A stretch of DNA of 64,000 nt from Gammaproteobacteria bacterium (GTDB lineage Bacteria; Pseudomonadota; Gammaproteobacteria; Pseudomonadales; Porticoccaceae). The translations under genes and the position numbers were made by a program. How positions within the stretch are numbered: position 1 is the first letter of the stretch; every line of letters begins with the position of its first letter. The notes beneath the pieces were generated by a model that saw only the letters and a program-made list of their open reading frames with translations, had not been told where the DNA came from and did no database searches. Where the stretch lies: the NCBI GenBank assembly GCA_018069465.1, contig JAGPUW010000014.1:1-64000 (forward strand), read 5' to 3'. Positions 10,377-19,615 of this stretch are shown here, piece after piece.

Positions 10377-10736
10377 ATGAGTGATAAAAAGCAAACAAGA
10401 TTACGCCGCGCGCGCCGTGGGCGAGCCAAAATACGTGAGCTGGGTGTATCTCGCCTCTGTGTTAATCGCACCCCTCAGCATATCTATGCTCAGGTTATCG
10501 TCGCTAGTGAAAATGGTGACAATGTAGTGGCAACTGCCTCGACACTCGATAAGGCCATCACGCCCGAAGGTAGTAGTGGTAATACAGATGCTGCTATTTT
10601 AGTGGGCAGTTTAATTGCAGATCGTGCTAAAGCGGCTGGAATTACCAAAGTGGCCTTCGATCGTAGCGGTTTTAAATATCACGGCCGAGTCAAGGCCCTG
10701 GCTGATGCCGCTCGTGCTGGCGGACTGGAATTTTAA
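10377..10736 (+). CDS. rplR: 50S ribosomal protein L18
   Basis: 119 aa L18, a 5S rRNA binder: [19 protein letters not shown] and [20 protein letters not shown]. An in-frame GTG lies three bases upstream of the ATG at 10377; the ATG is preferred because MSDKK matches the family start and the AGG of the site is 8 bases away. Confidence 0.96.
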   Translation: MSDKKQTRLRRARRGRAKIRELGVSRLCVNRTPQHIYAQVIVASENGDNVVATASTLDKAITPEGSSGNTDAAILVGSLIADRAKAAGITKVAFDRSGFKYHGRVKALADAARAGGLEF

Positions 10737-10746
10737 AGGTAATCAC

Positions 10747-11259
10747 ATGGCAAAGAATAACCAGAGAAACGTCGATCCAAATGAAGGGCTGATGGAAAAG
10801 TTGGTCGAAGTCAATCGTGTCGCCAAGACTGTAAAAGGCGGACGTATTTTTGGCTTCACTGCTCTGACAGTTGTTGGCGACGGCAATGGCCGAGTCGGTT
10901 TCGGTCGTGGTAAAGCCCGCGAAGTACCTTTGGCTATTCAGAAGGCGATGGAAGCGGCACGCAGAAACATGATTTCAGTGGGCCTCGATGGAAATACTAT
11001 CCAGTATCCCATCAAATCCAACCATGGCGCCTCCAAAGTTTATTTGCAACCCGCCTCTGAAGGTACTGGCATTATTGCCGGTGGCGCAATGCGAGCTGTA
11101 TTAGAGCTGGCAGGCGTTCAAAACGTGCTGGCCAAGTGTTACGGCTCTACTAATCCTGTCAACGTTGTCCGCGCCACATTTAAGGGCTTGCAGACTATGC
11201 GTTCACCAGAAGATGTCGCGGCTAAACGCGGTAAAACGGTAGAGCAGATCAGCGAATAA
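10747..11259 (+). CDS. rpsE: 30S ribosomal protein S5
   Basis: 170 aa S5. The open frame extends upstream into rplR, but the ATG at 10747 behind AAGGTAATC gives the family length and the N-terminus [15 protein letters not shown]. The S5 signature [20 protein letters not shown] is intact. S5 affects decoding fidelity (ram mutations elsewhere). Confidence 0.97.
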   Translation: MAKNNQRNVDPNEGLMEKLVEVNRVAKTVKGGRIFGFTALTVVGDGNGRVGFGRGKAREVPLAIQKAMEAARRNMISVGLDGNTIQYPIKSNHGASKVYLQPASEGTGIIAGGAMRAVLELAGVQNVLAKCYGSTNPVNVVRATFKGLQTMRSPEDVAAKRGKTVEQISE

Positions 11260-11291
11260 CACTTTACCTGTACGACTATTTGGAAATTAGC

Positions 11292-11471
11292 ATGGCTAAA
11301 ATTAAAGTAACTCAATTGCGCAGTACCATTGGCCGCCTGCCGAGCCATAAGAGCTGCATCAAGGGCCTTGGCTTGCGTCGTATCGGTCATACTGTAGAGC
11401 TTGAAGATACCCCCTCAGTTCGCGGTATGGCGACTAAGGTCTTCTACATGGTTAAAGTCGAGGAAGTATAA
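11292..11471 (+). CDS. rpmD: 50S ribosomal protein L30
   Basis: 59 aa: [17 protein letters not shown] and [21 protein letters not shown] (as IGHTVEL). The start at 11292 is preferred over an in-frame TTG 12 bases upstream. Its TAA ends one base before the rplO ATG. Confidence 0.96.
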   Translation: MAKIKVTQLRSTIGRLPSHKSCIKGLGLRRIGHTVELEDTPSVRGMATKVFYMVKVEEV

Positions 11472-11472
11472 G

Positions 11473-11907
11473 ATGCGTCTCAATACATTGAGTCCCGCTC
11501 CCGGTCGTACTCACGCCTCTAAGCGTGTCGGTCGTGGCATTGGTAGCGGCCTAGGAAAAACCTGTGGCCGTGGTCATAAAGGGCAAAAGTCCCGTTCAGG
11601 TGGCAGTGTGAAACCCGGTTTTGAGGGTGGTCAAATGCCCTTGCAGAAGCGTCTGCCGAAGTATGGTTTCAGCTCGCGTATTGCCCGAGTTTCCGCGCAG
11701 ATCCGTCTCTCAGAATTAAATCTGATCGGCGGCGATGTGGCCAACATGGACTCACTTCGTGCAGCGGGCCTGATCAATCATGGCATCACTCGCGCCAAAA
11801 TCTTTCTTTCGGGTGAGTTAAGTAAACCTATTATTATCCAGGGGCTTGGCATTACACAGGGCGCAAAAACTGCCCTGGAAGCCGCTGGTGGCAAGGTCGA
11901 CGAATAA
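11473..11907 (+). CDS. rplO: 50S ribosomal protein L15
   Basis: 144 aa L15; [20 protein letters not shown], the glycine-rich [20 protein letters not shown] and the [15 protein letters not shown] motif. The start at 11473 lies right after rpmD, so the two genes are coupled; the GAGG of the site lies at the end of rpmD. Confidence 0.97.
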   Translation: MRLNTLSPAPGRTHASKRVGRGIGSGLGKTCGRGHKGQKSRSGGSVKPGFEGGQMPLQKRLPKYGFSSRIARVSAQIRLSELNLIGGDVANMDSLRAAGLINHGITRAKIFLSGELSKPIIIQGLGITQGAKTALEAAGGKVDE

Positions 11908-11926
11908 GTAGGGCGGACTGACTAAG

Positions 11927-13258
11927 ATGGCCAAGGGTGTAAATTTGCCGCAGGGCAATCAAAAAGGACTGGGCGAGCTTTGGGCTCGCCTTCGCTTTTT
12001 GTTGCTCGCGATAGTTATTTATCGAATCGGAACGCACATACCAGTGCCCGGTATCGATCCCGATCGCATGGCCGATCTCTTTAGTCAAAGTCAGGGTACC
12101 ATCCTTGGCATGTTTAACATGTTTTCTGGTGGCGCCCTGGAGCGCATGAGTATCCTCGCATTGGGCATCATGCCCTATATTTCTGCGTCGATAATAATGC
12201 AGTTGCTGACGGCGGTTACGCCTTCACTAGAGCAATTAAAGAAAGAAGGTGATGCCGGGCGCCGCAAAATCACTCAGTACACGCGCTACGGTACGGTTCT
12301 ACTCGCTCTGGTGCAGGGTACTGGTATGGCTTACGGCCTCGCTGGCCAGGGTCTGGCTTACTATGGTGGTGCTAGCTTTTTCGTGGTTGCGATCACATCG
12401 CTGGTCACCGGCGCTGTCTTTATGATGTGGCTGGGTGAGCAAATTACCGAACGCGGTATCGGCAACGGTATCTCAATGTTGATATTCGCAGGCATCGTGG
12501 CGGGTTTACCTCGGGCACTCGGCCAGGCTTTCGAGTCAGCGCGTACTGGCGATCTGAATATTATTGTGCTGTTGATTGTAGGTATTCTTGCCGTTGCTGT
12601 AGTTTATTTTGTAGTGTTCATCGAGCGTGGTCAGCGACGTATCACCGTCAATTATGCGCAGCGTCAGCAGGGACGTGGTAAAGCCTACGGGCAGCAGAGT
12701 ACTCATCTGCCACTCAAGGTGAATATGGCAGGTGTGATACCGGCGATTTTTGCCAGTAGTATTTTGTTGTTTCCCTCCACGCTGGCGGCAATGTTTGGCC
12801 AGGGAGCAGGAGCACCTGATTGGCTGCAAGATGTCTCCTTGTTTTTAGGGCCAGGGCAGCCTCTGCATATAATTTTGTTTACCGCGCTGATTGTGTTCTT
12901 TTGTTTTTTCTATACAGCTCTTACCTTTAATCCAAAAGAGGTGGCTGATAATTTGAAGAAAGGCGGGGCATATTTACCCGGTATCCGCCCAGGCCAACAA
13001 ACAGCGAAATATATTGATGGCGTTGTCACTCGCCTGACCATGGTTGGCGGCGCCTACATTGCCGGTGTGTGCTTACTGCCGCAGTTCTTGAACGTGTATT
13101 TCAATGTGCCTTTCTACCTTGGTGGTACATCGCTATTGATTGCGGTGGTAGTGACAATGGATTTTATGGCACAGGTTCAATCACACCTCATGTCGAATCA
13201 ATACGACTCGGTGATGAAGAAGGCCAACATGAAAGGTCAAGGCGGCAACGGCCGCTAA
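11927..13258 (+). CDS. secY: Protein translocase subunit SecY
   Basis: 443 aa core channel of the Sec translocon, about ten membrane segments, for protein export and membrane insertion with SecE/SecG and SecA. Typical segments are [10 protein letters not shown] after TM1, [24 protein letters not shown]-type plug/TM2 region, [17 protein letters not shown], and the cytoplasmic loop [15 protein letters not shown]. Its normal place in the spc operon, 19 bases after rplO. Confidence 0.98.
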   Translation: MAKGVNLPQGNQKGLGELWARLRFLLLAIVIYRIGTHIPVPGIDPDRMADLFSQSQGTILGMFNMFSGGALERMSILALGIMPYISASIIMQLLTAVTPSLEQLKKEGDAGRRKITQYTRYGTVLLALVQGTGMAYGLAGQGLAYYGGASFFVVAITSLVTGAVFMMWLGEQITERGIGNGISMLIFAGIVAGLPRALGQAFESARTGDLNIIVLLIVGILAVAVVYFVVFIERGQRRITVNYAQRQQGRGKAYGQQSTHLPLKVNMAGVIPAIFASSILLFPSTLAAMFGQGAGAPDWLQDVSLFLGPGQPLHIILFTALIVFFCFFYTALTFNPKEVADNLKKGGAYLPGIRPGQQTAKYIDGVVTRLTMVGGAYIAGVCLLPQFLNVYFNVPFYLGGTSLLIAVVVTMDFMAQVQSHLMSNQYDSVMKKANMKGQGGNGR

Positions 13259-13280
13259 ATTTTTACGATAGGGTTTGATC

Positions 13281-13397
13281 ATGAAAGTAAGAGCATCTGT
13301 AAAAACGATTTGCCGCAACTGTAAAATCGTTAAACGTAAAGGCGTCGTGCGAGTGATCTGTGTAAGTGATCCCCGCCACAAACAGCGCCAAGGTTAA
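13281..13397 (+). CDS. rpmJ: 50S ribosomal protein L36, zinc-binding form
   Basis: 38 codons, [20 protein letters not shown] ending RHKQRQG. The four zinc ligands Cys11, Cys14, Cys27 and His33 are present, so this is the C-plus form. It follows secY by 22 bases, as in other gammaproteobacteria. Short genes like this are easily missed. Confidence 0.97.
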   Translation: MKVRASVKTICRNCKIVKRKGVVRVICVSDPRHKQRQG

Positions 13398-13541
13398 GGT
13401 TTTTTCAAAAGAGATTGATTTTCGTTGCCTAAAGGGATATTGTTTCGCGCCCGTTTTTACTGGGTTTTGTCTCGCGGCTTATAGCCGAGGCTAGTACAAA
13501 CGTTATCAGTTAATATTTAAGTTTTACTGGGAGTAAAGTGG
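13398..13541 (+). promoter_or_regulatory. Leader region between rpmJ and rpsM (alpha operon)
   Basis: 144 bases with no gene, the largest gap within the ribosomal block. It contains a short hairpin at about 13476-13486 (GGCT/AGCC around TAT). In E. coli the alpha operon leader folds into a pseudoknot bound by S4; I infer an equivalent leader from position only and cannot confirm the fold. Confidence 0.4.
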
Positions 13542-13898
13542 ATGGCCCGTATCGCCGGTGTCAATATACCCGATCACAAGCATGCTGTTATATCGCTGAC
13601 TTACGTTTTCGGCATTGGTAGAACCAGTGCCAAAAAAATCTGTTCCAGCGTTGGTATTGACGAGTCGATCAAAATATCAGAGCTGTCAGAACAGCAACTT
13701 GATGCCGTTCGCGCCGCCGTCGGTGAGAGCGTGGTCGAAGGTGACCTGCGACGTGAAGTCAGCATGAACATCAAGCGATTGATGGACCTGGGCTGCTACC
13801 GCGGCATTCGCCATCGTCGCAACTTGCCTCTACGTGGGCAGCGAACTAAAACCAATGCGCGCACACGTAAAGGCCCTCGCAAGCCTATTAAGCGCTAA
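13542..13898 (+). CDS. rpsM: 30S ribosomal protein S13
   Basis: 118 aa S13 with [13 protein letters not shown], the helix-two-turn-helix region and the C-terminal [20 protein letters not shown] tail that reaches tRNA in the P site. A GGGAG ribosome binding site precedes the start. First gene of the alpha operon (rpsM-rpsK-rpsD-rpoA-rplQ). Confidence 0.98.
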   Translation: MARIAGVNIPDHKHAVISLTYVFGIGRTSAKKICSSVGIDESIKISELSEQQLDAVRAAVGESVVEGDLRREVSMNIKRLMDLGCYRGIRHRRNLPLRGQRTKTNARTRKGPRKPIKR

Positions 13899-13926
13899 GC
13901 GACAGTTAATTCAGGAATATTAGGTT

Positions 13927-14319
13927 ATGGCAAAGACTCCTACTAAAACAACGCGAAAGAAAGTGACGCGCACCGTTATCGACGGTATTGCACATATTCA
14001 CGCTTCGTTTAATAACACCATCGTCACCATTACTGACCGCCAGGGCAATGCGCTGAGCTGGGCAACATCTGGTGGTTCTGGTTTTCGCGGTTCTAGAAAG
14101 AGCACACCTTTTGCTGCTCAGGTAGCTGCAGAGCGTGCCGCCGTTGCCGCTCAGGAATACGGCTTGCAAAATCTAGATGTAGAAGTGAAGGGCCCTGGGC
14201 CCGGTAGAGAGTCTGCCGTGCGTGCATTGAACAATGCCGGTCTCAAAATTACTAATATTACCGATGTCACGCCGATTCCACACAATGGATGTCGGCCTCC
14301 CAAGAAACGACGCGTTTAA
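13927..14319 (+). CDS. rpsK: 30S ribosomal protein S11
   Basis: 130 aa S11. The family core [20 protein letters not shown], the [14 protein letters not shown] segment and the C-terminal [13 protein letters not shown] are all present. Platform protein on the 30S, near the Shine-Dalgarno duplex. Confidence 0.98.
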   Translation: MAKTPTKTTRKKVTRTVIDGIAHIHASFNNTIVTITDRQGNALSWATSGGSGFRGSRKSTPFAAQVAAERAAVAAQEYGLQNLDVEVKGPGPGRESAVRALNNAGLKITNITDVTPIPHNGCRPPKKRRV

Positions 14320-14337
14320 TTTAGAGGATTATCATCG

Positions 14338-14958
14338 ATGGCAAGATATCTCGGCCCAACCTGTAAACTCTCACGTCGCGAAGGAACAGATCTTTTCCTG
14401 AAGAGCGGAATTCGCCCTCTGGAATCCAAGTGTCGTGCAGAAAGCATTCCCGGTCAGCACGGTGCGCGACGTAGCCGCCTGTCTGATTACGGTGTGCAGT
14501 TGCGAGAAAAGCAAAAAGTTCGTCGTATATACGGTGTGCTGGAAAAGCAATTTCGCAACTATTACAAAGAATCTGCCCGTACTCCCGGTGCCACCGGTGA
14601 GAACTTGCTTAACCTATTAGAGCGACGTCTTGACAATGTCGTCTATCGCATGGGCTTTGGTTCAACTCGTGCAGAGTCTCGCCAGTTAGTGGCTCATAAC
14701 TCAGTACTGGTTAATGGTCGCAAAGCTAATATCGCTTCCTTTCGCGTCAGCGAAGGCGATGTGGTGAGTATTCGTGAGCGCTCCAAGAGTCAGCTGCGTA
14801 TACAATCCTCGTTACAACTCGCCGGACAGCGTAGTGAAATTGAGTGGGTTGAAGTTGATGTCAATAAGCTGGAGGGTACCTTTAAACGTATCCCCGATCG
14901 CAGTGATCTGCCTGCCGAAATCAACGAAAACCTCATTGTAGAACTTTACTCTAAGTAA
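14338..14958 (+). CDS. rpsD: 30S ribosomal protein S4
   Basis: 206 aa S4, zinc-free N-terminus (no cysteine cluster) and the S4 RNA-binding domain around [20 protein letters not shown] to [14 protein letters not shown] primary 16S rRNA binder; in E. coli the alpha operon autoregulator. AGAGGA ribosome binding site. Confidence 0.98.
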   Translation: MARYLGPTCKLSRREGTDLFLKSGIRPLESKCRAESIPGQHGARRSRLSDYGVQLREKQKVRRIYGVLEKQFRNYYKESARTPGATGENLLNLLERRLDNVVYRMGFGSTRAESRQLVAHNSVLVNGRKANIASFRVSEGDVVSIRERSKSQLRIQSSLQLAGQRSEIEWVEVDVNKLEGTFKRIPDRSDLPAEINENLIVELYSK

Positions 14959-15006
14959 GGTTTTTCCTTGAACTCATGGCGTGTTTACGCGGGATAAGAG
15001 ACGAGA

Positions 15007-16005
15007 ATGCAAAATACATTGACAGAACTTCTGACACCTCGAACTATCGACGTTACGGAATACGATTCCACCCATGCCAAGATTGTACTTGAGCCATTAG
15101 AGCGTGGTTTCGGCCATACCCTGGGTAATGCTCTGCGACGCATACTGCTTTCGTCAATGCCCGGCTGTGCCATCGTCGAAGTCGAAATTGACGGTGTGCT
15201 ACATGAATACTCCGCCATTGAAGGGGTTCAGGAAGATGTTATTGAGATCCTCCTCAATCTTAAAGATGTTGCCATTATCATGCATGGCAAGAACGAAGCT
15301 GAACTGACTCTTTCCAAAACTGGCCCAGGCTACCTCACTGCTGGTGATATCCAAACCGATGCCAGTGTTGAAATCATGAACCCAGATTATGTTATCGCCA
15401 ATATTTCTGGTGATGTCTCCCTCAATATGCGCTTGCGTGTTGCTAGAGGTCGTGGCTATCAGCCAGCTGATGCACGTGAGACTGACGAAGAAGAAACCCG
15501 CGCTATTGGCCGCCTGCAACTCGATGCCTCTTACAGCCCGGTGCGCCGTGTGTCCTATGTTGTAGAGAGTGCCCGTGTCGAGCAGCGCACCGATCTTGAT
15601 AAGTTGATTCTCGATCTTGAGACCAACGGTACTATCGATCCTGAGGAAGCTATCCGTCGTGCTGCGACGATATTGCAACAACAATTGGCTGTCTTCGTCG
15701 ACCTTGAGCGCGAGAAACAAGTCGAGCCCGAGCAACGTGAGGATGAAATCGATCCGATCTTACTGCGCCCAGTTGATGACTTAGAATTAACTGTTCGCTC
15801 GGCCAATTGCCTGAAAGCTGAAACTATTTATTACATTGGCGACCTGATACAGCGCACTGAAGTTGAGTTGTTGAAAACCCCGAATCTCGGTAAGAAGTCG
15901 CTCACTGAAATCAAAGATGTACTGGCTTCGCGTGGCCTTTCATTGGGCATGCGCCTCGAAAACTGGCCACCAGCCAGCTTGAAGCAAGAAAGCGAAAGTA
16001 TTTAA
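15007..16005 (+). CDS. rpoA: DNA-directed RNA polymerase subunit alpha
   Basis: 332 aa. The N-terminal dimerisation domain includes [20 protein letters not shown]. The C-terminal domain, which contacts UP elements and activators, includes [16 protein letters not shown] and [19 protein letters not shown]. Downstream of rpsD by 48 bases, with GAGACGAG as the likely ribosome binding site. A perfect hairpin separates it from rplQ. Confidence 0.98.
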   Translation: MQNTLTELLTPRTIDVTEYDSTHAKIVLEPLERGFGHTLGNALRRILLSSMPGCAIVEVEIDGVLHEYSAIEGVQEDVIEILLNLKDVAIIMHGKNEAELTLSKTGPGYLTAGDIQTDASVEIMNPDYVIANISGDVSLNMRLRVARGRGYQPADARETDEEETRAIGRLQLDASYSPVRRVSYVVESARVEQRTDLDKLILDLETNGTIDPEEAIRRAATILQQQLAVFVDLEREKQVEPEQREDEIDPILLRPVDDLELTVRSANCLKAETIYYIGDLIQRTEVELLKTPNLGKKSLTEIKDVLASRGLSLGMRLENWPPASLKQESESI

Positions 16006-16013
16006 TTTAACTG

Positions 16014-16037
16014 GAATTGGCAATAATTTGCCAATTC
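16014..16037 (+). other. Intra-operon hairpin between rpoA and rplQ
   Basis: Perfect 9-bp inverted repeat GAATTGGCA / TGCCAATTC with a 6-base loop (ATAATT), placed 9 bases after the rpoA stop. There is no following T-run, so it is not a terminator. It could be an RNA processing or stability element. Confidence 0.6.
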
Positions 16038-16061
16038 ACGCCAGGATAGGAATAAAGTCTT

Positions 16062-16457
16062 ATGCGTCATCGTCACAGTGGCCGTCAATTAAACCGCAAG
16101 AGCCCTCACCGCCGAGCCATGTTTCGCAATATGACTGCATCGCTGGTAGAGCACGAAGTGATTAAAACCACCCTGCCCAAGGCCAAAGAATTGCGCCGTG
16201 TTGCAGAGCCCCTTATTACACTGGCTAAAAATGACAACGTGGCTAACCGCCGCCTTGCATTTGACCGTCTGCGTAGTAAAGCGGCTGTTGGTAAACTGTT
16301 TACAGAAATTGGTCCGCGCTTTCAGGAGCGACCCGGTGGATACACGCGCATACTGAAGTGCGGTCACCGTACAGGCGATAAGGCCCCAATGGCCTATATT
16401 GAGCTCGTCGATCGCACCGTAGAGCCCGAAGAAGAGTTCGAAGCTGTAGAGGAGTAA
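16062..16457 (+). CDS. rplQ: 50S ribosomal protein L17
   Basis: 131 aa L17: [20 protein letters not shown], the [19 protein letters not shown] segment and [20 protein letters not shown]. Lies at the exit tunnel rim. The acidic C-terminus ([11 protein letters not shown]) is a lineage-specific tail. AGGATAGGAA is the ribosome binding site. Last gene of the ribosomal block. Confidence 0.98.
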   Translation: MRHRHSGRQLNRKSPHRRAMFRNMTASLVEHEVIKTTLPKAKELRRVAEPLITLAKNDNVANRRLAFDRLRSKAAVGKLFTEIGPRFQERPGGYTRILKCGHRTGDKAPMAYIELVDRTVEPEEEFEAVEE

Positions 16458-16464
16458 GTTCTCT

Positions 16465-16509
16465 ACACGCACAAAAATGCCGGACATGTTCCGGCTTTTT
16501 TGTGCGTGT
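16465..16509. terminator. Strong terminator between rplQ and apaH
   Basis: Long hairpin: ACACGCACAAAAA...GCCGGA / TCCGGC...TTTTTTGTGCGTGT around the loop CATGT. Both arms carry A/T tracts, so it can end the alpha operon and the convergent lptD-apaH transcript. Confidence 0.9.
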
Positions 16510-16548
16510 AATTTATTGCTTTTTCGCCCGCTTAATTGAGTATTGCGC

Positions 16549-17352
16549 TTAAGCACATTCGCAGTGGCTGTACGTCGTCGTGCTTAAGTTCATTAAGCGT
16601 AAGCGCCCACCCCAGACACAACCCGTATCCAGGGGATATAAGCCCTTCTCGGCCAGGTCGCCGTTTAGGGACGCCCAGTGCCCGAAAATTATTTTGTCAT
16701 CAACAGTCTTGCGCTGAGGGTGGATATACCAGGGTGCAAAACCTATAGGGGCTTGTGCAGGCCCCTTCTTAGCACTCAGCTCTAACTCCCCCTCGGCATC
16801 ACAAAAGCGCATCCGCGTGAAATAGTTGGTGATGGTGCGCAACTGTACGGCCTCGCATTGGCCATCATTCCAGCTAGCCGGCTTATTGCCATACATGTTT
16901 TCGAAGAAAAGGTCGGCATTGTCACTGCGTAAAACCGCTTCTACTTTTCGCGCCATTGATTGCGCAGTGTTAAGGCTCCAGTGGGGCGGAATTCCGGCGT
17001 GAACCATGGCGTAACCATGCTCGACAAGCAGCAGTGGCTGTTGTTGTAGCCAGGGCAATAGTTCATCACGATCACTGGCGTCGAGGATCTCATCCAGGGT
17101 GTCCTTTGGGTTGAGGCGCTTGAAGCCTCGGGCAGCGGCGAGTAGGTGGAGGTCGTGATTACCCAGAACCATTTTAAAGGCAGGCCCTAGTGCTTTCACA
17201 TAGCGCAGGGTTTGCAGTGACTGCGGACCGCGATTGACGATATCGCCAGCCGCCCAGAGCTGATCCTGTTGTGGGTCGAAATTGACCTTCTCCAGTAGAC
17301 AGAGCAAGGGGTCAAGGCAACCCTGCAAGTCTCCTACCGCATAATTAGTCAT
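16549..17352 (-). CDS. apaH: Bis(5'-nucleosyl)-tetraphosphatase, symmetrical (ApaH)
   Basis: 267 aa calcineurin-type phosphoesterase that splits Ap4A into two ADP and, in E. coli, removes Np4 caps from RNA. Metal-binding motifs: GDLQGC near residue 7 (Asp, with His replaced by Gln as usual in ApaH), GDIVNRGP near 36, LGNHD near 63 and HAGI near 118. Last gene of the lptD-surA-pdxA-rsmA-apaG-apaH unit, 9 bases after apaG, ending at the shared terminator. Confidence 0.96.
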   Translation of the reverse strand: MTNYAVGDLQGCLDPLLCLLEKVNFDPQQDQLWAAGDIVNRGPQSLQTLRYVKALGPAFKMVLGNHDLHLLAAARGFKRLNPKDTLDEILDASDRDELLPWLQQQPLLLVEHGYAMVHAGIPPHWSLNTAQSMARKVEAVLRSDNADLFFENMYGNKPASWNDGQCEAVQLRTITNYFTRMRFCDAEGELELSAKKGPAQAPIGFAPWYIHPQRKTVDDKIIFGHWASLNGDLAEKGLYPLDTGCVWGGRLRLMNLSTTTYSHCECA

Positions 17353-17361
17353 CTTGCTTGT

Positions 17362-17736
17362 TCAGTTAAGGGCATTGGGTACAGCTAGCGTGAACACCGG
17401 TATATCCAGTTCAAAGCCGAGGCCATTTTCCCCCTGCATGTGGTAGCTGCCCTGCATGGTGCCGACTTCAGTGTCGAGCACTGCGCCACTGCTGTACTTA
17501 TAGCTCTCTCCGGGGGCGATCAGTGGCTGCTCGCCGACAACCCCCATGCCCTTGACCTCGCGGCTCTCACCGTTACCGTCACTGATAATCCAGTGGCGGC
17601 TGATCAGTTGTGCGCCAAGATCCCCTTCGTTACTCAAGGTAATGTGGTAGGCGAAGGCATATTGCTTTTTTCCTGGGCTCGATTGCAGGGGTAAATATTG
17701 CGTCTCTACGGCAACCTGGATGTCATTCTTATTCAT
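17362..17736 (-). CDS. apaG: ApaG protein (Co2+/Mg2+ efflux-associated, DUF525)
   Basis: 124 aa single beta-sandwich domain. Family phrases: FAYHITLSNEGDLGAQLISRHWIISDGNG (described by HITLSNEG and WIISDGNG), VKGMGVVGEQPLIAPGESY and GSYHMQ. The biochemical role is not settled; mutants in Salmonella are affected in cobalt tolerance. It sits between rsmA and apaH as in other gammaproteobacteria. Confidence 0.95.
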   Translation of the reverse strand: MNKNDIQVAVETQYLPLQSSPGKKQYAFAYHITLSNEGDLGAQLISRHWIISDGNGESREVKGMGVVGEQPLIAPGESYKYSSGAVLDTEVGTMQGSYHMQGENGLGFELDIPVFTLAVPNALN

Positions 17737-17760
17737 AGATATATGCTCGTGATGGGTCGC

Positions 17761-18570
17761 TTAACGCAGTGCGCTCAATTGATTGGCCATGGCAATGAAC
17801 TCTTCGACCGAGAAAGTCTCGGGCCGCCGTCCTAAATCGATGTCGGCAAGGCAGTCCTCAGGCAGCTCTTTAAGTATCAGCTTGAGACCATTGCGGATTG
17901 TTTTGCGACGTTGTTGGAAGCAGACATTGACCATCTGTGCAAAAAATTTGGGATCTGTAACTGTCGTCGTTCTAGACCTGGGTCGCAGCCGAACGATAGC
18001 CGATTCAACTTTAGGGGCCGGTTTAAAGGCTGATGGTGGCACCACAAACAGAGGCTCAATGTGGCAGTGATATTGCACCATCACGCTGAGTCGGCCATAC
18101 GTTTTTTTGCCCTCGGGGGAGGCGAGACGGTCGACGACCTCCTTCTGCAACATAAAGTGCATGTCGTGGATGCAGGCTTTAAATGTCAGTAGGTGGAAGA
18201 GCAGGGGTGTCGAGATGTTGTAGGGCAGGTTGCCAATGACGCGCAGCGACCGCTCTGCGCTGGCGAGAGCGCCAAAATCTGCTTTCAAGGCGTCCATCTG
18301 ATGGAGCTTGAAATGAGGCGTGTCGGCGTATTGCAGTTCTAGCTTTTGCGCCAGATCTCGGTCGATCTCGACCACATCAAGTTGGCAGTTTTTGTCGACC
18401 AGGTGACGGGTGAGTGCGCCTAACCCGGGGCCAATTTCAACCAGATGCTCGCCCGCCAGTGGCTTAATTGCGCCAATAATGCGGTTGATAATATTGCCAT
18501 CGACTAAAAAGTTTTGGCCGAAGCGTTTCTTCGCCTGGTGGCTGTGTTGCTGGCTTGTTGGCTTAGTCAT
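17761..18570 (-). CDS. rsmA: 16S rRNA (adenine1518/1519-N6)-dimethyltransferase
   Basis: 269 aa KsgA-family methylase that dimethylates two adenines in helix 45 of 16S rRNA during 30S assembly. [11 protein letters not shown], the SAM motif [11 protein letters not shown] and the catalytic NLPYNIST motif are present. The open frame runs 72 bases upstream, but that extension (repeats of MERHA) is the pdxA repeat read in another frame; the ATG at 18570 gives MTKPTSQQ and the family length. It overlaps the pdxA stop by 8 bases. Confidence 0.96.
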   Translation of the reverse strand: MTKPTSQQHSHQAKKRFGQNFLVDGNIINRIIGAIKPLAGEHLVEIGPGLGALTRHLVDKNCQLDVVEIDRDLAQKLELQYADTPHFKLHQMDALKADFGALASAERSLRVIGNLPYNISTPLLFHLLTFKACIHDMHFMLQKEVVDRLASPEGKKTYGRLSVMVQYHCHIEPLFVVPPSAFKPAPKVESAIVRLRPRSRTTTVTDPKFFAQMVNVCFQQRRKTIRNGLKLILKELPEDCLADIDLGRRPETFSVEEFIAMANQLSALR

Positions 18571-19615
18571 TGCGGGCTTCTTTGGTGGGCGATGTATGGC
18601 CGGACTTTCCATTGCGTGCCTCTCCATTGCGTGCCTCTCCATTGCGAGCCTGGGCGAGTTGTGCCGCGCAGTCGATGGCGTAGGCGAGACTGCCTGTGTG
18701 TGCTTTGCCGGTTCCGGCCAGTTCTAATGCCGTGCCGTGGTCAACGGAAGTGCGAATAAAGGGCAGTCCGAGAGTGATATTGACCGCTTTGCCAAAGCCC
18801 TTATATTTGAGCACTGGCAGGCCCTGGTCGTGATACATGGCCAGCACGGCATCGGCGCTGTCCAGGTATTTTGGGGTAAACAGGCTGTCGGCCGGTAGTG
18901 GCCCGCTTAAGTTAAAACCCTGCGCATTCAGCTTTTTAAGCAGTGGTGTGATGATGTTGATTTCCTCACGCCCCAGGTGGCCATTTTCACCGGCGTGGGG
19001 ATTGAGGCCGCACACCAGAATGTGGGGGCGGGGCAGCGCGAATTTTTCAATCAGTTCACGCTGCAAAATGCGCAAACAGGTTTCGAGTAACTCGCTGGTG
19101 ATGGCCGGGGCCACCTCGCTCAAAGGCAGATGCGTGGTGGCCAGCGCAACGCGCAAGCCCTCCGTGGCCAGCATCATCACCACTTGTTGAGTCTGGGTTT
19201 GAGCGGCCAAATATTCGGTGTGGCCGCTAAAGGGAATGCCCGCATCGTTAATGACGGCTTTATTGATGGGGCCGGTAATGAGCGCGCTGTAGCGCTTGTC
19301 CAGACAACCGGCAATCGCCTTGTCGAGGCTTTGTATAACAGCGGGGGCGTTCTCTGTGGCGGGGTGCCCGGGTCTTGTGGTCACGGCGAGCGCGCAGGGC
19401 TCGATAGCCAATTCGCCGGGGGCCAGTGGGCGCGGCAAGCCATCGACAGCTCGCAGTGTCAGTCGCAGCCCCAGTTGTTGTGCTCTGTGCTGTAGCATTT
19501 GCGGATCGGCGATGGCAACCAGTTCGTGGGGCGAGCCACTTTGAATCAGTTGCAGCAGTAAATCCGGGCCAATACCTGCGGGTTCGCCCGGAGTGACTGC
19601 CAGACGCAGGGTCAC
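18563..19615 (-). CDS. pdxA: 4-hydroxythreonine-4-phosphate dehydrogenase
   Basis: 350 aa PdxA, NAD-dependent oxidation of 4-phosphohydroxythreonine in pyridoxal phosphate synthesis. [13 protein letters not shown] at the start, metal-site motifs [17 protein letters not shown] and [15 protein letters not shown], and the [20 protein letters not shown] segment are intact. The last 26 residues are unusual: ARNG(E/K) three times plus a final EARND, produced by tandem 15-bp DNA repeats. It overlaps surA by 4 bases and rsmA by 8. Confidence 0.95.
   Translation of the reverse strand: MTLRLAVTPGEPAGIGPDLLLQLIQSGSPHELVAIADPQMLQHRAQQLGLRLTLRAVDGLPRPLAPGELAIEPCALAVTTRPGHPATENAPAVIQSLDKAIAGCLDKRYSALITGPINKAVINDAGIPFSGHTEYLAAQTQTQQVVMMLATEGLRVALATTHLPLSEVAPAITSELLETCLRILQRELIEKFALPRPHILVCGLNPHAGENGHLGREEINIITPLLKKLNAQGFNLSGPLPADSLFTPKYLDSADAVLAMYHDQGLPVLKYKGFGKAVNITLGLPFIRTSVDHGTALELAGTGKAHTGSLAYAIDCAAQLAQARNGEARNGEARNGKSGHTSPTKEARND
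18608..18652. repeat. Three tandem 15-bp repeats at the pdxA 3' end
   Basis: Units TCCATTGCGTGCCTC (18608-18622), an identical copy (18623-18637) and TCCATTGCGAGCCTG (18638-18652). A fourth, diverged copy (CATTGCGGGCTTC) lies at 18569-18581 across the rsmA start. In frame with pdxA they encode [15 protein letters not shown]. Confidence 0.9.

Noticed and set aside
18571-18642. N-terminal extension of RsmA with MERHA repeats
   Set aside because: The extension is the pdxA repeat read in another frame; the family N-terminus begins at the ATG at 18570.
18608-18652. Possible CRISPR-like repeat
   Set aside because: Direct 15-bp tandem units with no spacers, inside a coding gene; no cas genes.
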